Positions 53,723-62,734 of a stretch of DNA of 64,000 nt are shown one piece after another. Location: NCBI GenBank assembly GCA_023416695.1, contig JAEZGY010000028.1, forward strand, positions 1-64,000, read 5' to 3'. Within the stretch, counting starts at the first letter, position 1. The number at the start of each line of letters is the position of its first letter. A program made the translations under genes and the position numbers. This stretch comes from Bacillota bacterium (GTDB taxonomy: Bacteria > Bacillota > Clostridia > Lachnospirales > Lachnospiraceae). The notes beneath the pieces are model-generated. The model was not told where the DNA came from and made no database searches. It saw nothing but the letters and a program-made list of their open reading frames with translations.

Positions 53723-53964
53723 ATGAAAACAAGTTTAAAACAAAAATTATTTATCTCTATGCTGATAGTTGCTATCTGTATGCCTACATATAAAGTACTT
53801 TCCTATGAAAATTGGTGTAATGGACACAATTTACCTTACTTTTATTTAGAAAATGCTTGGTATATTACTAAAATTTCTATGATAATAGTATATTACAACA
53901 ATTTGGTAAAGATAATACAATGGATTTAGAAACGTTTAAACCGTATCTACAATCAATAAAATAA
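53723..53964 (+). pseudogene. Frameshifted small secreted protein
   Basis: The first frame (53723 on) encodes a signal peptide-like start (MKTSLKQKLFISMLIVAICM) and about 30 more residues, stopping at 53929. From about 53873 another frame stays open to a stop at 53962-53964 and reads like real coding (DNSILQQFGKDNTMDLETF). A one-base slip near the A/T run at 53870-53876 would join them into a protein of about 80 residues. I recognise no family. The ribosome site is weak (AGGTTGTT). Either it is a decayed gene or the slip is a sequencing error. Confidence 0.45.
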
Positions 53965-53981
53965 TTTCAAAGGGGATTGGC

Positions 53982-54356
53982 ATGAAAAAAGTAATAATAT
54001 TAATAATTATTTCTTTATTTATTTCTATATTTAGTATCAGTTGCTCCTCTAATAAAGATTATATGAAAATAGCCAAGCAACTATACAATGAGGATTCTCA
54101 TGTAGATTTTATTATTGTAAATGATACTGTGTACATAAATGCAGCAAAAATAGACTGGGTAATGAAGGAAACACTAACCAAGAGTTTTAAACTCGGCGAA
54201 ATTAAGAGAAGCCATATTACTTCAAATTATGGTGATTTTGATGCAACTGTTTCTTCTGTAGGAACAGTAATTTATGAAACAATAGAGAGTGATGAGATTC
54301 TATTACTTGAAAGCCACGGAGTATCTACCCCCTATTTGAGTTATGTAGAGGGTTAA
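53982..54356 (+). CDS. Small lipoprotein of unknown function
   Basis: A 124-residue protein with a classic lipoprotein signal: MKK start, hydrophobic core (4-18) and a lipobox ending SISC with Cys at 21, so it should be attached to the outer face of the membrane. The mature part is polar, with no motif I know. The ATG follows AAAGGGG. It lies 17 bases after the broken gene, so the two may have formed an operon, and ahead of another degenerate reading frame. Confidence 0.7.
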   Translation: MKKVIILIIISLFISIFSISCSSNKDYMKIAKQLYNEDSHVDFIIVNDTVYINAAKIDWVMKETLTKSFKLGEIKRSHITSNYGDFDATVSSVGTVIYETIESDEILLLESHGVSTPYLSYVEG

Positions 54357-54409
54357 TTAAACTTACTTTTTTGTATTTACTAGGAAGGTTGGAGGTTTTA
54401 AATAATTCT

Positions 54410-54580
54410 ATGTTGCAAGACGAATATGCTATCTTGATTCGTGTTAGATATACATAGCATATCGAAATGGAGAATGGGTGGGAGAAAGAGACTTCTTCTT
54501 ATTCACCAATTAAGGCAGTCGCAGTTGATACCTATGATACGTATTTACCACCAAACATAAACGTTTTGGATCTTCTATAA
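54410..54580 (+). pseudogene. Small reading frame interrupted by one amber stop
   Basis: From ATG 54410 the frame reads 15 codons, hits TAG at 54455-54457, then stays open for 40 codons (MENGWEKETSSYSPIKAVAV onward) to TAA at 54578-54580. A single C-to-T change in CAG would make that stop. The composition of the second part looks coding. No family recognised, and no good ribosome site at the expected distance. Confidence 0.35.
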
Positions 54581-54607
54581 TCACAGATTATATAGATAAG
54601 AAATAAA

Positions 54608-54632
54608 GCCTGCTGATAAAACATCAACAGGC
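54608..54632. terminator. Terminator of the DUF2935 gene
   Basis: A 10-base stem with one G-U (GCCTGCTGAT/ATCAACAGGC). T-rich sequence follows on both strands, 7 bases beyond the minus-strand stop. Confidence 0.75.
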
Positions 54633-54639
54633 ATTTTTA

Positions 54640-55560
54640 TTATCTATAAAAACTTTTCAATAATCTAAGAAAATGACTTGCTTCACGTAATGTGTGATCC
54701 CCCAGTAATGGAATAATAATAGATTTCACTTTGCAATCTATTAATCCCTTAGTTCCTTGCTCCTTAAAATCGCGAATCTCTTTCGTTGCAACTAAACTAT
54801 CCTCTGTTACCCTTTTAGCTTCATATGTATGATCCATAGCGGCCTTGGCTTCCTTAGTCAAATGTTCAAATTCATTGGCAAAGTTATTAGCTGTCATTAT
54901 CAATTCTTTTTCTGTTGGATCAAGTAAACCACGAATAAACTCTGCATGTTCCTCCATAATTCTATTCCAAAACATTTCTTGGGACAAGGCTTCCTGTTCA
55001 ATATCGAATTTCTCTCCACTTTGTAAAGCCTGAATCATACTTAAGTATAGTTTAGCCTCCCGAAGAATATGGTCAATAAGTAATGGATAATTTACAGTAA
55101 ACATTTTACACGATAAAACATTCGATAATACTACGGATTTAAATTTTATCAGAGCAGATACTAATTCAATAGCTCTTTCATTTATGTCATATACCATTTG
55201 TTCTACGTTCTTTGTTATGGTATTATTTCTTGCTCCTCCTAATTCCATCTCTGTTTTAGTTATTTCTAGAGGAATTTGAATATCAGTATAATATACTGAA
55301 GCCATTTCTGCATTTAGTGTGTATGGGGTGAATACTTCACCTGAATTAAGTACATCTTGACCTACTATCCCATCTGAAATAGAGACTACACTTTGTAATA
55401 GTTTATCAAATTCTTTACGAAACGTATCCGCCTCTTTTGTATAACTACTGTCTCTAGGAGTGAATCCAAGCTCCAAAAAGAAGGAGTGTTCTTTCATAAT
55501 TCTTCCAAAGAACAAATGTAACTCTAGAGACTGCCTTGCGTATTCAGTATTTGAAAACAT
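54640..55560 (-). CDS. DUF2935 family protein
   Basis: Helical protein of unknown function. The 306 residues form two similar halves, each beginning with a helix of the type LFFGRIMKEHSFFLELG (near residue 20) or FWNRIMEEHAEFIRGLLDPTE (near 185), with paired Glu/His residues able to bind metal. A second His occurs as DHILREAKLYL and DHTLREASHFL in each half. The ATG at 55558-55560 is set by GGAGG 6 bases upstream. It stands alone, between the degenerate patch and the polyamine operon. Confidence 0.85.
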   Translation of the reverse strand: MFSNTEYARQSLELHLFFGRIMKEHSFFLELGFTPRDSSYTKEADTFRKEFDKLLQSVVSISDGIVGQDVLNSGEVFTPYTLNAEMASVYYTDIQIPLEITKTEMELGGARNNTITKNVEQMVYDINERAIELVSALIKFKSVVLSNVLSCKMFTVNYPLLIDHILREAKLYLSMIQALQSGEKFDIEQEALSQEMFWNRIMEEHAEFIRGLLDPTEKELIMTANNFANEFEHLTKEAKAAMDHTYEAKRVTEDSLVATKEIRDFKEQGTKGLIDCKVKSIIIPLLGDHTLREASHFLRLLKSFYR

Positions 55561-55656
55561 ATACAACCTCCATAATATCACTTCAAATTAATATATGTTT
55601 TATCAGATTACTTATGTGTTTTATTTTCATGCAAAAAATAAAAGAAGATAACAATA

Positions 55657-55690
55657 AAAAAGACAACTCCTTCTATAGAGCTGCCTTTTA
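55657..55690 (-). terminator. Terminator of the polyamine operon
   Basis: An 11-base stem with two G-U pairs (AAAGGCAGCTC/GAGTTGTCTTT on the minus strand), followed by TTTTTTATTG. It begins just after the nspC stop. Confidence 0.75.
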
Positions 55691-55694
55691 AAAT

Positions 55695-56855
55695 TTATGA
55701 TAGTCGATCTTTAAAGTCTTGATAACCAAATTCCTTAATTAAGGTAATACAATCATTTTCTAATACACCAATACTAGGAAGAGGCATTCCATTAAAGGTA
55801 TTATTCTTAACCATACTGTAAATGGCCATATCACAGAAAATCACTCTGTCCCCAGCTTTTAACGGTTTATCAAAGGAATAATCTCCAATAACATCTCCTG
55901 CAAGACAGGTTGGTCCAGCGAAACGATAAGTATAAGGCTTCTCCTTAGGGCCAGCACCACCAATCACAAGAGGACGGTAAGGCATCTCCAATACATCTGG
56001 CATATGACAGGCTGCAGAAGTATCAAGAATAGCAATCTCCATGCCATTCTTCATAACATCCAGTACGGTAGATACTAGGTAACCCGCATTTAAAGCAACC
56101 GCTTCACCTGGCTCTAAATATACAGTTAGACCATAGGTATCCTGTATGTGTTTGATGCAGGCTAGTAGTGTCTCTACATCATAATCCTCTCTTGTTATGT
56201 GGTGACCTCCTCCAAAGTTAAGCCACTTAATATAGGAGAATAAGTGTCCAAACTTCTCTTCCACTACTTTTAGTGTTCTAGCAAGTACATCTGCTCCTTG
56301 TTCACACATTGTATGAAAGTGTAAGCCTTCAATTCCTCCCTCTACCCCTAGTATTAACTCGCCCTCTAATATAGCCTCTTCTAAGACTTTTAAGGTGGTT
56401 CCTAATCTAGAGTTAGTAAAGCAGGGATTATAAATATCTGTCTCTATCTCTGAATATTCAGGATTGATGCGAAGTCCAAAACTAGGCTTCTTTCCTTTCT
56501 GCTTTGTAATAAGAGGTTTATACTTACTCCACTGCTTTGGCGTATTAAAGACCATATGGTCACAGAAGCTAAGAAGCTCTTTTACATCCTCTTCCTTATA
56601 AGCAGGAGCATAGACATGAACCTCTTTCCCTTTCATTTCTTCAAACCCAAGTCTTGCCTCATAAAGGCCACTTGCAGTGGTTCCAGAAAGATACCTGCCA
56701 ATCTCAGGATAAAGAGAAAACATAGAAAATGCTTTTTGTGCAAGTAGTATTTTTGCCCCTGTTTCATTTTGAATCTGTTGTAGTAAGGACAAATTCTGTC
56801 TTAGTTTCTCCTTATCAACAACGTAACAAGGTGTTGATATATTAAATATGTTCAT
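55695..56855 (-). CDS. nspC: Carboxynorspermidine decarboxylase
   Basis: PLP enzyme that decarboxylates carboxyspermidine or carboxynorspermidine to spermidine or norspermidine. The 386-residue product is of the alanine racemase/ornithine decarboxylase fold, with the PLP Lys at about 41 (AQKAFSMFS), WLNFGGGHHITREDYD and LEPGEAVALNAGYLV, and the catalytic Cys region AGPTCLAGDVIGDY. The ATG follows GGGGAG. Last gene of the operon, 15 bases after the dehydrogenase gene that makes its substrate. Confidence 0.94.
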   Translation of the reverse strand: MNIFNISTPCYVVDKEKLRQNLSLLQQIQNETGAKILLAQKAFSMFSLYPEIGRYLSGTTASGLYEARLGFEEMKGKEVHVYAPAYKEEDVKELLSFCDHMVFNTPKQWSKYKPLITKQKGKKPSFGLRINPEYSEIETDIYNPCFTNSRLGTTLKVLEEAILEGELILGVEGGIEGLHFHTMCEQGADVLARTLKVVEEKFGHLFSYIKWLNFGGGHHITREDYDVETLLACIKHIQDTYGLTVYLEPGEAVALNAGYLVSTVLDVMKNGMEIAILDTSAACHMPDVLEMPYRPLVIGGAGPKEKPYTYRFAGPTCLAGDVIGDYSFDKPLKAGDRVIFCDMAIYSMVKNNTFNGMPLPSIGVLENDCITLIKEFGYQDFKDRLS

Positions 56856-56870
56856 GAATTACGCTCTCCC

Positions 56871-58070
56871 CTAATCTACTAAAACAGGGTTAAAGTCTTC
56901 TATCCATGGAAGTCCCCATTTATTTAATGCATCCATAAATGGATCTGGATCAAACTCTTCTACATTATAAACCCCTGGTTTATTCCAAACCCCAGTCATT
57001 ACAAGCATTGCACCAATCATTGCAGGAACACCTGTAGTATAAGATATTGCTTGAGAACCAACTTCTTTGTAACACTCCTGATGATCACACACATTGTATA
57101 CATAGTAAGTCTTCTCTTTACCATCCTTGATTCCCTTAAAGATACAGCCAATATTGGTCTTTCCTACTGTACGAGGACCAAGACTAGATGGATCTGGTAA
57201 CACTGCCTTTAAAAATTGCAATGGTACAATCTGCTTGCCTTCAAATTCAATTGGCTCAATGGAGGTCATACCTACATTTTCTAAGCATTTTAAATGGGTC
57301 AGATAGCTTTGTCCAAAGGTCATAAAGAAACGAATCCGTTTAATTCCCTTGATATTCTTACCTAGCGACTCTAATTCCTCATGGTGAAGTAGGTACATAT
57401 CCTTTTCCCCTACTTGGTCAAAATGGTAAACTCTTTTGATTTCCATAGGTTCTGTTTCTACCCACTCTCCATTCTCCCAGTAGCTGCCCTTAGCGCTAAC
57501 CTCTCGAATATTAATCTCAGGATTAAAGTTAGTAGCAAATGGATATCCATGATCTCCGCCGTTACAGTCAAGGATATCTATTTCATGAATTTCATCAAAA
57601 TAATGCTTACTAGCATAAGCGGAAAACACACCTGTAACACCTGGATCAAAGCCACAACCAAGTAGTGCCATAATTCCAGCCTTTTCAAACCGTTCTTTAT
57701 ATGCCCATTGCCAACTATACTCAAACTTTGCTGTATCTAGAGGTTCATAGTTAGCAGTATCCATATAATTTGTCTTAGTCTCAAGACATGCATCCATAAT
57801 GGTTAAATCTTGATAAGGAAGGGCAACATTAATAACAATATCAGGCTTATAGTCACTTATTAAGGCAACTAATTCTGGCACCTTATCTGCATCTACCTGA
57901 GCAGTAGTAATCTTTGTTTTTGCATTTTTGCAGCTTTCTGCTAAAGTATCACATTTTGACTTTGTTCTACTTGCAATGCAAATCTCCTCAAATACACTAT
58001 CATTTTGACAACATTTATGTACAACAACACTGGCAACTCCTCCAGCACCAATAATTAACGCTCTACCCAT
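56871..58070 (-). CDS. Carboxynorspermidine/carboxyspermidine dehydrogenase (saccharopine dehydrogenase family)
   Basis: Condenses putrescine or diaminopropane with aspartate semialdehyde using NADPH. The 399-residue product has the N-terminal Rossmann ALIIGAGGVASVVVHKC, the CIASRTKSKCD second strand, and the saccharopine dehydrogenase-like ALLGCGFDPGVTGVFSAYA near residue 142. The ATG follows AGGAGGG. It is adjacent to nspC, the pairing that defines the alternative spermidine route, so I favour this over a lysine-pathway role. Confidence 0.92.
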   Translation of the reverse strand: MGRALIIGAGGVASVVVHKCCQNDSVFEEICIASRTKSKCDTLAESCKNAKTKITTAQVDADKVPELVALISDYKPDIVINVALPYQDLTIMDACLETKTNYMDTANYEPLDTAKFEYSWQWAYKERFEKAGIMALLGCGFDPGVTGVFSAYASKHYFDEIHEIDILDCNGGDHGYPFATNFNPEINIREVSAKGSYWENGEWVETEPMEIKRVYHFDQVGEKDMYLLHHEELESLGKNIKGIKRIRFFMTFGQSYLTHLKCLENVGMTSIEPIEFEGKQIVPLQFLKAVLPDPSSLGPRTVGKTNIGCIFKGIKDGKEKTYYVYNVCDHQECYKEVGSQAISYTTGVPAMIGAMLVMTGVWNKPGVYNVEEFDPDPFMDALNKWGLPWIEDFNPVLVD

Positions 58071-58071
58071 T

Positions 58072-58926
58072 TCATTTCCCTCCTACGTATAGTAATAACT
58101 CTCTTATAATCTTACAAGCAACTGCTGTGGAAACACCACTTTGATCATACACAGGGGATAACTCTGTCACATCTAAGCCAACAATATTACAGTTAGCCAC
58201 AAGCTTTAATGCTTCCAATAGTTGATGAAAGCTTACCCCTCCTGCTTCAGGGGTTCCTGTTCCCGGAAAAGTAGACGGATCTAGTACATCTAAATCCAAA
58301 GTAAAATACACTGGTTTATTCTTTAGTCTCTCTACTGTTTCCTTAAGACCTCCAAAATCAAATAACTGAGTACTTACATGTTCTTTCCCCCATCTAAATT
58401 CTTCCCTATCACCACTACGAATCCCAAATTGATAGATTCTATGATCTCCTACAAGCTCATGACAACGCCTCATCACACAAGCATGAGACAAAGCTTCTCC
58501 TAAGTAATCCTCTCGTAAATCTGCATGTGCATCAAAGTGAATGATATCTAGCTCTGGATACTTACTAGCAACAGCAGTTACGGCACCTAAGGTAACGAGA
58601 TGCTCTCCACCAACCATAAATGGAATTTTATGATCTCCCAATACCACCTCAGTAAAAGCAGTAATCTCCTGAAGAGGACGTGTTGGACCACCAAATGGAA
58701 GTTCTAATTCTCCAGCATCAAAGAAATTGTAATCTGTCAGATCCTTATCCTGATATACGCTATAGGTCTCTATTCCATAGCTTTCGTTTCTAATCGCCTG
58801 GCCTGCAAATCTTGTGCCAGGACGATAGGAAGTTGTACCGTCATAGCCTGCCCCAAAGAGTACCACCTTACTACTCTCATACTCCCCATCACAGCCTATA
58901 AACGTTTGTATATTTTTCTCTATCAT
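58072..58926 (-). CDS. speB: Agmatinase
   Basis: Hydrolyses agmatine to putrescine and urea. The 284-residue ureohydrolase has all the manganese-binding motifs: GGEHLVTLG, IHFDAHADLRED, and LDLDVLDPSTFPGTGTPEAGG. The gene overlaps the speE stop by 4 bases (ATGA), with GGAG just before, so translation is coupled. Arginase is the alternative in this family, but the upstream arginine decarboxylase supports agmatinase. Confidence 0.95.
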   Translation of the reverse strand: MIEKNIQTFIGCDGEYESSKVVLFGAGYDGTTSYRPGTRFAGQAIRNESYGIETYSVYQDKDLTDYNFFDAGELELPFGGPTRPLQEITAFTEVVLGDHKIPFMVGGEHLVTLGAVTAVASKYPELDIIHFDAHADLREDYLGEALSHACVMRRCHELVGDHRIYQFGIRSGDREEFRWGKEHVSTQLFDFGGLKETVERLKNKPVYFTLDLDVLDPSTFPGTGTPEAGGVSFHQLLEALKLVANCNIVGLDVTELSPVYDQSGVSTAVACKIIRELLLYVGGK

Positions 58927-59768
58927 AGCTCCAATAGCTCCTTTACGTAATTAGGCAGATAAAAGGCACCTTTATGTAAATCTGTATTATAATATCTAGT
59001 CTTAATTGCAAGTTCATTCCACTTATCCGCATCCAAGTCCGCTATTGGGTCATATCGTTTTGAGGCAAAACCAAATAACCAATGTCCAGATGGATAGGAT
59101 GGGATATGACACTGATACACTGTACTATAAGTAAATGCGGACTTAATATGCTTATGTGCCAATTGTACACTTCTTGCATGTTGTTTATAATATGGGCTCT
59201 CGTGCTGGTTGATTAGAACTCCATCTTCCTTAAGAGCCTTCCAGCAGATTCCATAGAACTCTTTTGTAAATAATCCTTCTGCTGGTCCATAAGGATCGGA
59301 GCAGTCTACAATGATTAAGTCATATTCATCATATACTCCACGAACAAAGCGAATGCCCTCTTCAAAATAAATATGAACTCGTTCATCCTTAAGTTTACAA
59401 GAGGTCTCTGGAAAGTAATTCATACAAACGTTGACTACTTCCTCATCCATCTCTACCACATCAATTCGTTCTATGCTTTTATATTTCACCAGTTCCCTGA
59501 CAGAGCCTCCATCACCACCACCGATTACTAATACCTTTCGAACTTCCGAATGAACGGCCATAGGAACATGGACGGCCATCTCATGATAGATAAATTCATC
59601 TCGTTCAGTAATCATCAATTCTCCATCTAAAACAAGAACCTTACCATAGTCGTATGTCTTCAGTAAATCTATCTTCTGATAATAGCTTTCCTTAGTTACG
59701 ATCTGTTGCTCCACCTTCATGGAAAAATGAACATTATCTGTATGTTGATCTGTATACCACAGTTCCAT
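58923..59768 (-). CDS. speE: Spermidine synthase (aminopropyltransferase)
   Basis: Transfers aminopropyl from decarboxylated SAM to putrescine. The 281-residue product has LVLDGELMITERDEFIYHEM, the SAM motif VIGGGDGGSVREL (near residue 83), and VDCSDPYGPAEGLFTKEFY. The ATG at 59766-59768 was chosen because GGAGG is 7 bases upstream; the longest frame would run into speA. It overlaps the speA stop by one base (TAATG). No speD for decarboxylated SAM is in the operon. Confidence 0.94.
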   Translation of the reverse strand: MELWYTDQHTDNVHFSMKVEQQIVTKESYYQKIDLLKTYDYGKVLVLDGELMITERDEFIYHEMAVHVPMAVHSEVRKVLVIGGGDGGSVRELVKYKSIERIDVVEMDEEVVNVCMNYFPETSCKLKDERVHIYFEEGIRFVRGVYDEYDLIIVDCSDPYGPAEGLFTKEFYGICWKALKEDGVLINQHESPYYKQHARSVQLAHKHIKSAFTYSTVYQCHIPSYPSGHWLFGFASKRYDPIADLDADKWNELAIKTRYYNTDLHKGAFYLPNYVKELLEL

Positions 59769-61222
59769 TAACTTTCCTCCAGTACATTTATATATTCCAT
59801 GCTCATATCCTCTGTACCTGTCATAAAACAACCCTTTTCCTTAGCATAATGGATATAGCTTAAGATATCTGTTGTAATTCTCTCACCTGGTGCAAGGATT
59901 GGAATTCCAGGCGGATAACACATAACGAATTCACCACAGATTCTGCCTTGACTCTCCATCAAAGGCATCGAGAGCTTCTTCCCGTAAAATGCCTCTTGTG
60001 GTCCTTTTACAATTTGTGGATTAATATATTCATGATCAAATAAACCAGCCTTATCTCTTTGATATAGTCGTTTGATTTCAGATAAAGCAGCAATTAAACG
60101 TTCTATCTCCAGGTTTCGATCCCCAGAGGACACAATGGCAAGAATATTACCAATATCCCCAAACTCAATCTGAATTCCATATTCATCTCGTAGTAAGTCA
60201 TAAACCTCAATTCCAGCCAAGCCAATATCTCTTGTATGAATAGACAGCTTTGTCTTATCAAAGGCAAATACCGTATCCCCATCCACTAACTCATCAGAAA
60301 AGGCATAATAGCCACCTAACTTATTGATCTCGTCTCTTGCATAATTAGAGAAATCTAAAGTTTTCTGAAATAACTCTTTTCCATGGAGACTTAAATTTCT
60401 CCTAGCAATATCTAAGGAGGACAACAGAAGGTAGGAAGCAGACGTGGTCTGAGTAAGATTAATTACCTGTCTTACATAGTCCCCATTTACAGTATCCCTT
60501 GTCAACAATAAGGAACTTTGGGTGAGAGATCCACCGGTTTTATGCATACTGACCGCTGCCATATCAGCACCAGCTTCCATAGCAGAGATTGGCATACCTT
60601 CTCCAAAATAAAAGTGGGTTCCATGGGCCTCATCTACTAACACTAATATATTATGAGCATGTGCAAAGTCAACAATTGCTTGTAAATCCGAACAAATCCC
60701 ATAGTAGGTAGGATTATTCACTAAGATTGCCTTTGCATCAGGATTTTCTAAAATAGTCTGTTTTACATGTTCAAAGGACATTCCCAAAGGGATTCCTAAG
60801 TGCTTATTAATCCCCGGATTGACATATATGGGTAGTGCACCATTGACGACTAATGCATTAATCGCAGACCTATGTACATTTCTAGGCATGATTACCTTGT
60901 CACCTGCCTTACAGGCAGACATAATCATAGCTTGCACAGCTGCTGTTGTACCATTAACAATAAAAAACGCTTCATCTGCATGAAAGGCTTCTGCTGCAAG
61001 ATCTTGAGCATCTCTTATTACGGAAGATGGATGACATAAATTGTCTAACGGTTTCATCGAATTCATATCCAGCTTTACACAAGTGTCACCAAGGAAATTC
61101 TTTAAGTCCTTATTCCCCCGTCCACCTTTATGCCCTGGTACATCAAAATGAACAAGACGATTGAGCTTTTGCTCCTCTAATGCCTTTGAGATAGGCAAAT
61201 CATATTGATTCAATGCATTCAT
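59768..61222 (-). CDS. speA: Arginine decarboxylase (aminotransferase-fold, Orn/Lys/Arg family)
   Basis: PLP enzyme forming agmatine from arginine. The 484-residue product is the short basic-amino-acid decarboxylase type: FDVPGHKGGRG (24-34), DEAHGTHF (197-204), and the PLP Lys228 in SMHKTGGSL. Specificity for arginine is inferred from the agmatinase in the operon; lysine or ornithine cannot be excluded by motif. The ATG at 61220-61222 was chosen because AGAGG lies 8 bases upstream; an ATG 14 codons earlier has only GGA. First gene of speA-speE-speB-dehydrogenase-nspC. Confidence 0.93.
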   Translation of the reverse strand: MNALNQYDLPISKALEEQKLNRLVHFDVPGHKGGRGNKDLKNFLGDTCVKLDMNSMKPLDNLCHPSSVIRDAQDLAAEAFHADEAFFIVNGTTAAVQAMIMSACKAGDKVIMPRNVHRSAINALVVNGALPIYVNPGINKHLGIPLGMSFEHVKQTILENPDAKAILVNNPTYYGICSDLQAIVDFAHAHNILVLVDEAHGTHFYFGEGMPISAMEAGADMAAVSMHKTGGSLTQSSLLLTRDTVNGDYVRQVINLTQTTSASYLLLSSLDIARRNLSLHGKELFQKTLDFSNYARDEINKLGGYYAFSDELVDGDTVFAFDKTKLSIHTRDIGLAGIEVYDLLRDEYGIQIEFGDIGNILAIVSSGDRNLEIERLIAALSEIKRLYQRDKAGLFDHEYINPQIVKGPQEAFYGKKLSMPLMESQGRICGEFVMCYPPGIPILAPGERITTDILSYIHYAKEKGCFMTGTEDMSMEYINVLEES

Positions 61223-61285
61223 CGTGTACACCTCTTTATCGGTAGATTTATCTAATTCTGTCATATAAATCCAACAGTAAGAACG

Positions 61286-61314
61286 ATTATATAGTATATA
61301 TAATCAAATTGCAA
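61286..61314 (-). promoter_or_regulatory. Sigma-A promoter of the polyamine operon
   Basis: On the minus strand: TTGCAA (61309-61314), 17-base spacer, TATAAT (61286-61291). It is about 65 bases before the chosen start. Confidence 0.6.
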
Positions 61315-61531
61315 TAGTAATATTAAATTTTTTGTTTAGTATTAGTGTTACTTTTAGGCGTATTTTATTTATTTCTAATTAAAAAAATACATAGAACCCT
61401 TATAAATCAAGACATAAGTATTACTTATTTTTGAAGAAATATTTTTTGATTATTTTCTAAATTACTTGATTAACCTCATTTATAGAACAATTTAGTTATA
61501 TAATAAGGTATTCTTGTTTAGGATTACATAA

Positions 61532-61561
61532 AAAGTCGAAGTAGAATACTACTCCGACTTT
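61532..61561 (-). terminator. Terminator of the zinc-ribbon gene
   Basis: A 13-base stem with one G-U (AAAGTCGGAGTAG/CTACTTCGACTTT on the minus strand), then TTTTTATG. It starts 26 bases past the stop. Confidence 0.8.
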
Positions 61562-61586
61562 CCCTCGTTCTTCATATTCACTTACA

Positions 61587-61808
61587 TTACTTTTTTCTAT
61601 AAAACTCTTCCACGATATGAATATCTTCTTTATCTATCCACTCCTCGGAAAAACCACAATCACAGCACAAATATCTATGTACATTCACCGAATTAAAAAT
61701 CGACAATCCTGTTCGTACGTTATTGCCTGCACCATAAGCGCCTGTATATCCTTCTATCCTTAAAATATGAATGCTACCGCACTTCGGACATTGATTTGTA
61801 TCTTTCAT
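61587..61808 (-). CDS. Small zinc-ribbon protein, unknown function
   Basis: A 73-residue cytoplasmic protein with two Cys pairs, CPKC at 7-10 and CCDC at about 48-51, spaced as a zinc ribbon. The middle reads GYTGAYGAGNNVRTG. No membrane helix. The ATG follows GGAGG. It is monocistronic, with its own terminator. It resembles the soluble part of the protein at 17503, but I cannot name a family. Confidence 0.7.
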   Translation of the reverse strand: MKDTNQCPKCGSIHILRIEGYTGAYGAGNNVRTGLSIFNSVNVHRYLCCDCGFSEEWIDKEDIHIVEEFYRKK

Positions 61809-61912
61809 AAAGCACCTCCACTCAAAAAAATTCTGTAATTATATATATGTATGCTGCTTTTCTTAAAATATGCTATACTAATATAAAAATATTTAGAGAA
61901 GAGGTATAAAAG

Positions 61913-62668
61913 ATGTATGCATTAGTGACAGGGGCAAGTAGTGGCATAGGAAAAGCTCTGGCAAAAGAGCTAGCTGGTATCGGATATGACTTAATCCTAG
62001 TAGCAAGACGTAAAGACAGAATGATAAAGTTAAAAGAGGAATTGCAAAAAGACTACCCTTGTACATGCCTTTGTGTGGAATGTGATTTAAGTGATTCTAA
62101 CAATTGCATCTCGTTATTTCATAAGGTTAAACACTACCCTATTAAAGTAGTAATCAATAATGCTGGTTTCGGTAAGACCGGAGATTACTCCTCTACTAAA
62201 TTAGAGGATGAGCTTGCTATGGTTAAAACAAACATACAAGCTGTCCATATATTAACGAAGTTATTTGCGAATCATATGAAGAAAGGTATTATTCTAAACG
62301 TAGCAAGTATTGCTGCCTTTTACCCAATCCCAATGATGTCTTCTTATGGAGCCACAAAGAGCTATGTCTTAAATTACAGTCGTGCAATCAATTATGAGCT
62401 TAAAAAACAAAAGAAGCCTGTGAAAGTATGTGTTCTTTGTCCGGGACCTGTTGATACTGAGTTTAATCAGGTAGCCGGGGCTGACTTCTCCTTAAAGTCT
62501 ATGTCTCCAAGTAAATGTGCCAAAATCGCTATTGCTGGAATGAGAAAAGGAAAAGAAGTAATTCTACCTGGAATAACCACCAAATGTATGGGGTATCTAT
62601 CCCATATAGTACCATCCTTTCTTTCCCTTCCTGTAGAATATGCTATTCAGACCAAAAAGATGAAATAA
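61913..62668 (+). CDS. Short-chain dehydrogenase/reductase
   Basis: NAD(P)-dependent oxidoreductase of the classical SDR family, substrate unknown. The 251-residue product has TGASSGIGKALA (residues 6-17), the NNAG motif (VINNAGFG), the catalytic Ser in NVASIAAF, and YGATK (Tyr-x3-Lys). VLCPGPVDT follows. The basic residues after the second strand (ARRKDR) suggest NADP. The ATG follows AGAAGAGG. It converges on gdhA at a shared hairpin. Confidence 0.93.
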   Translation: MYALVTGASSGIGKALAKELAGIGYDLILVARRKDRMIKLKEELQKDYPCTCLCVECDLSDSNNCISLFHKVKHYPIKVVINNAGFGKTGDYSSTKLEDELAMVKTNIQAVHILTKLFANHMKKGIILNVASIAAFYPIPMMSSYGATKSYVLNYSRAINYELKKQKKPVKVCVLCPGPVDTEFNQVAGADFSLKSMSPSKCAKIAIAGMRKGKEVILPGITTKCMGYLSHIVPSFLSLPVEYAIQTKKMK

Positions 62669-62682
62669 TTACTTTTACTAAA

Positions 62683-62717
62683 AAGGGCTTGAGATAGTTA
62701 ATCTATCTCAAGCCCTT
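62683..62717. terminator. Bidirectional terminator between SDR gene and gdhA
   Basis: A perfect 15-base stem AAGGGCTTGAGATAG/CTATCTCAAGCCCTT with a 5-base loop. The minus-strand side continues TTTTTAG, ideal for gdhA. Confidence 0.9.
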
Positions 62718-62734
62718 ATCTTTATTCTATAAAA

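Larger units (their letters stand above)
61223..61586. other. Intergenic region upstream of speA
   Basis: 364 bases. It holds the speA promoter at 61286-61314 and the hairpin at 61532-61561. Between 61320 and 61530 the sequence is very AT-rich, and I see no gene or clear motif. Confidence 0.6.
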
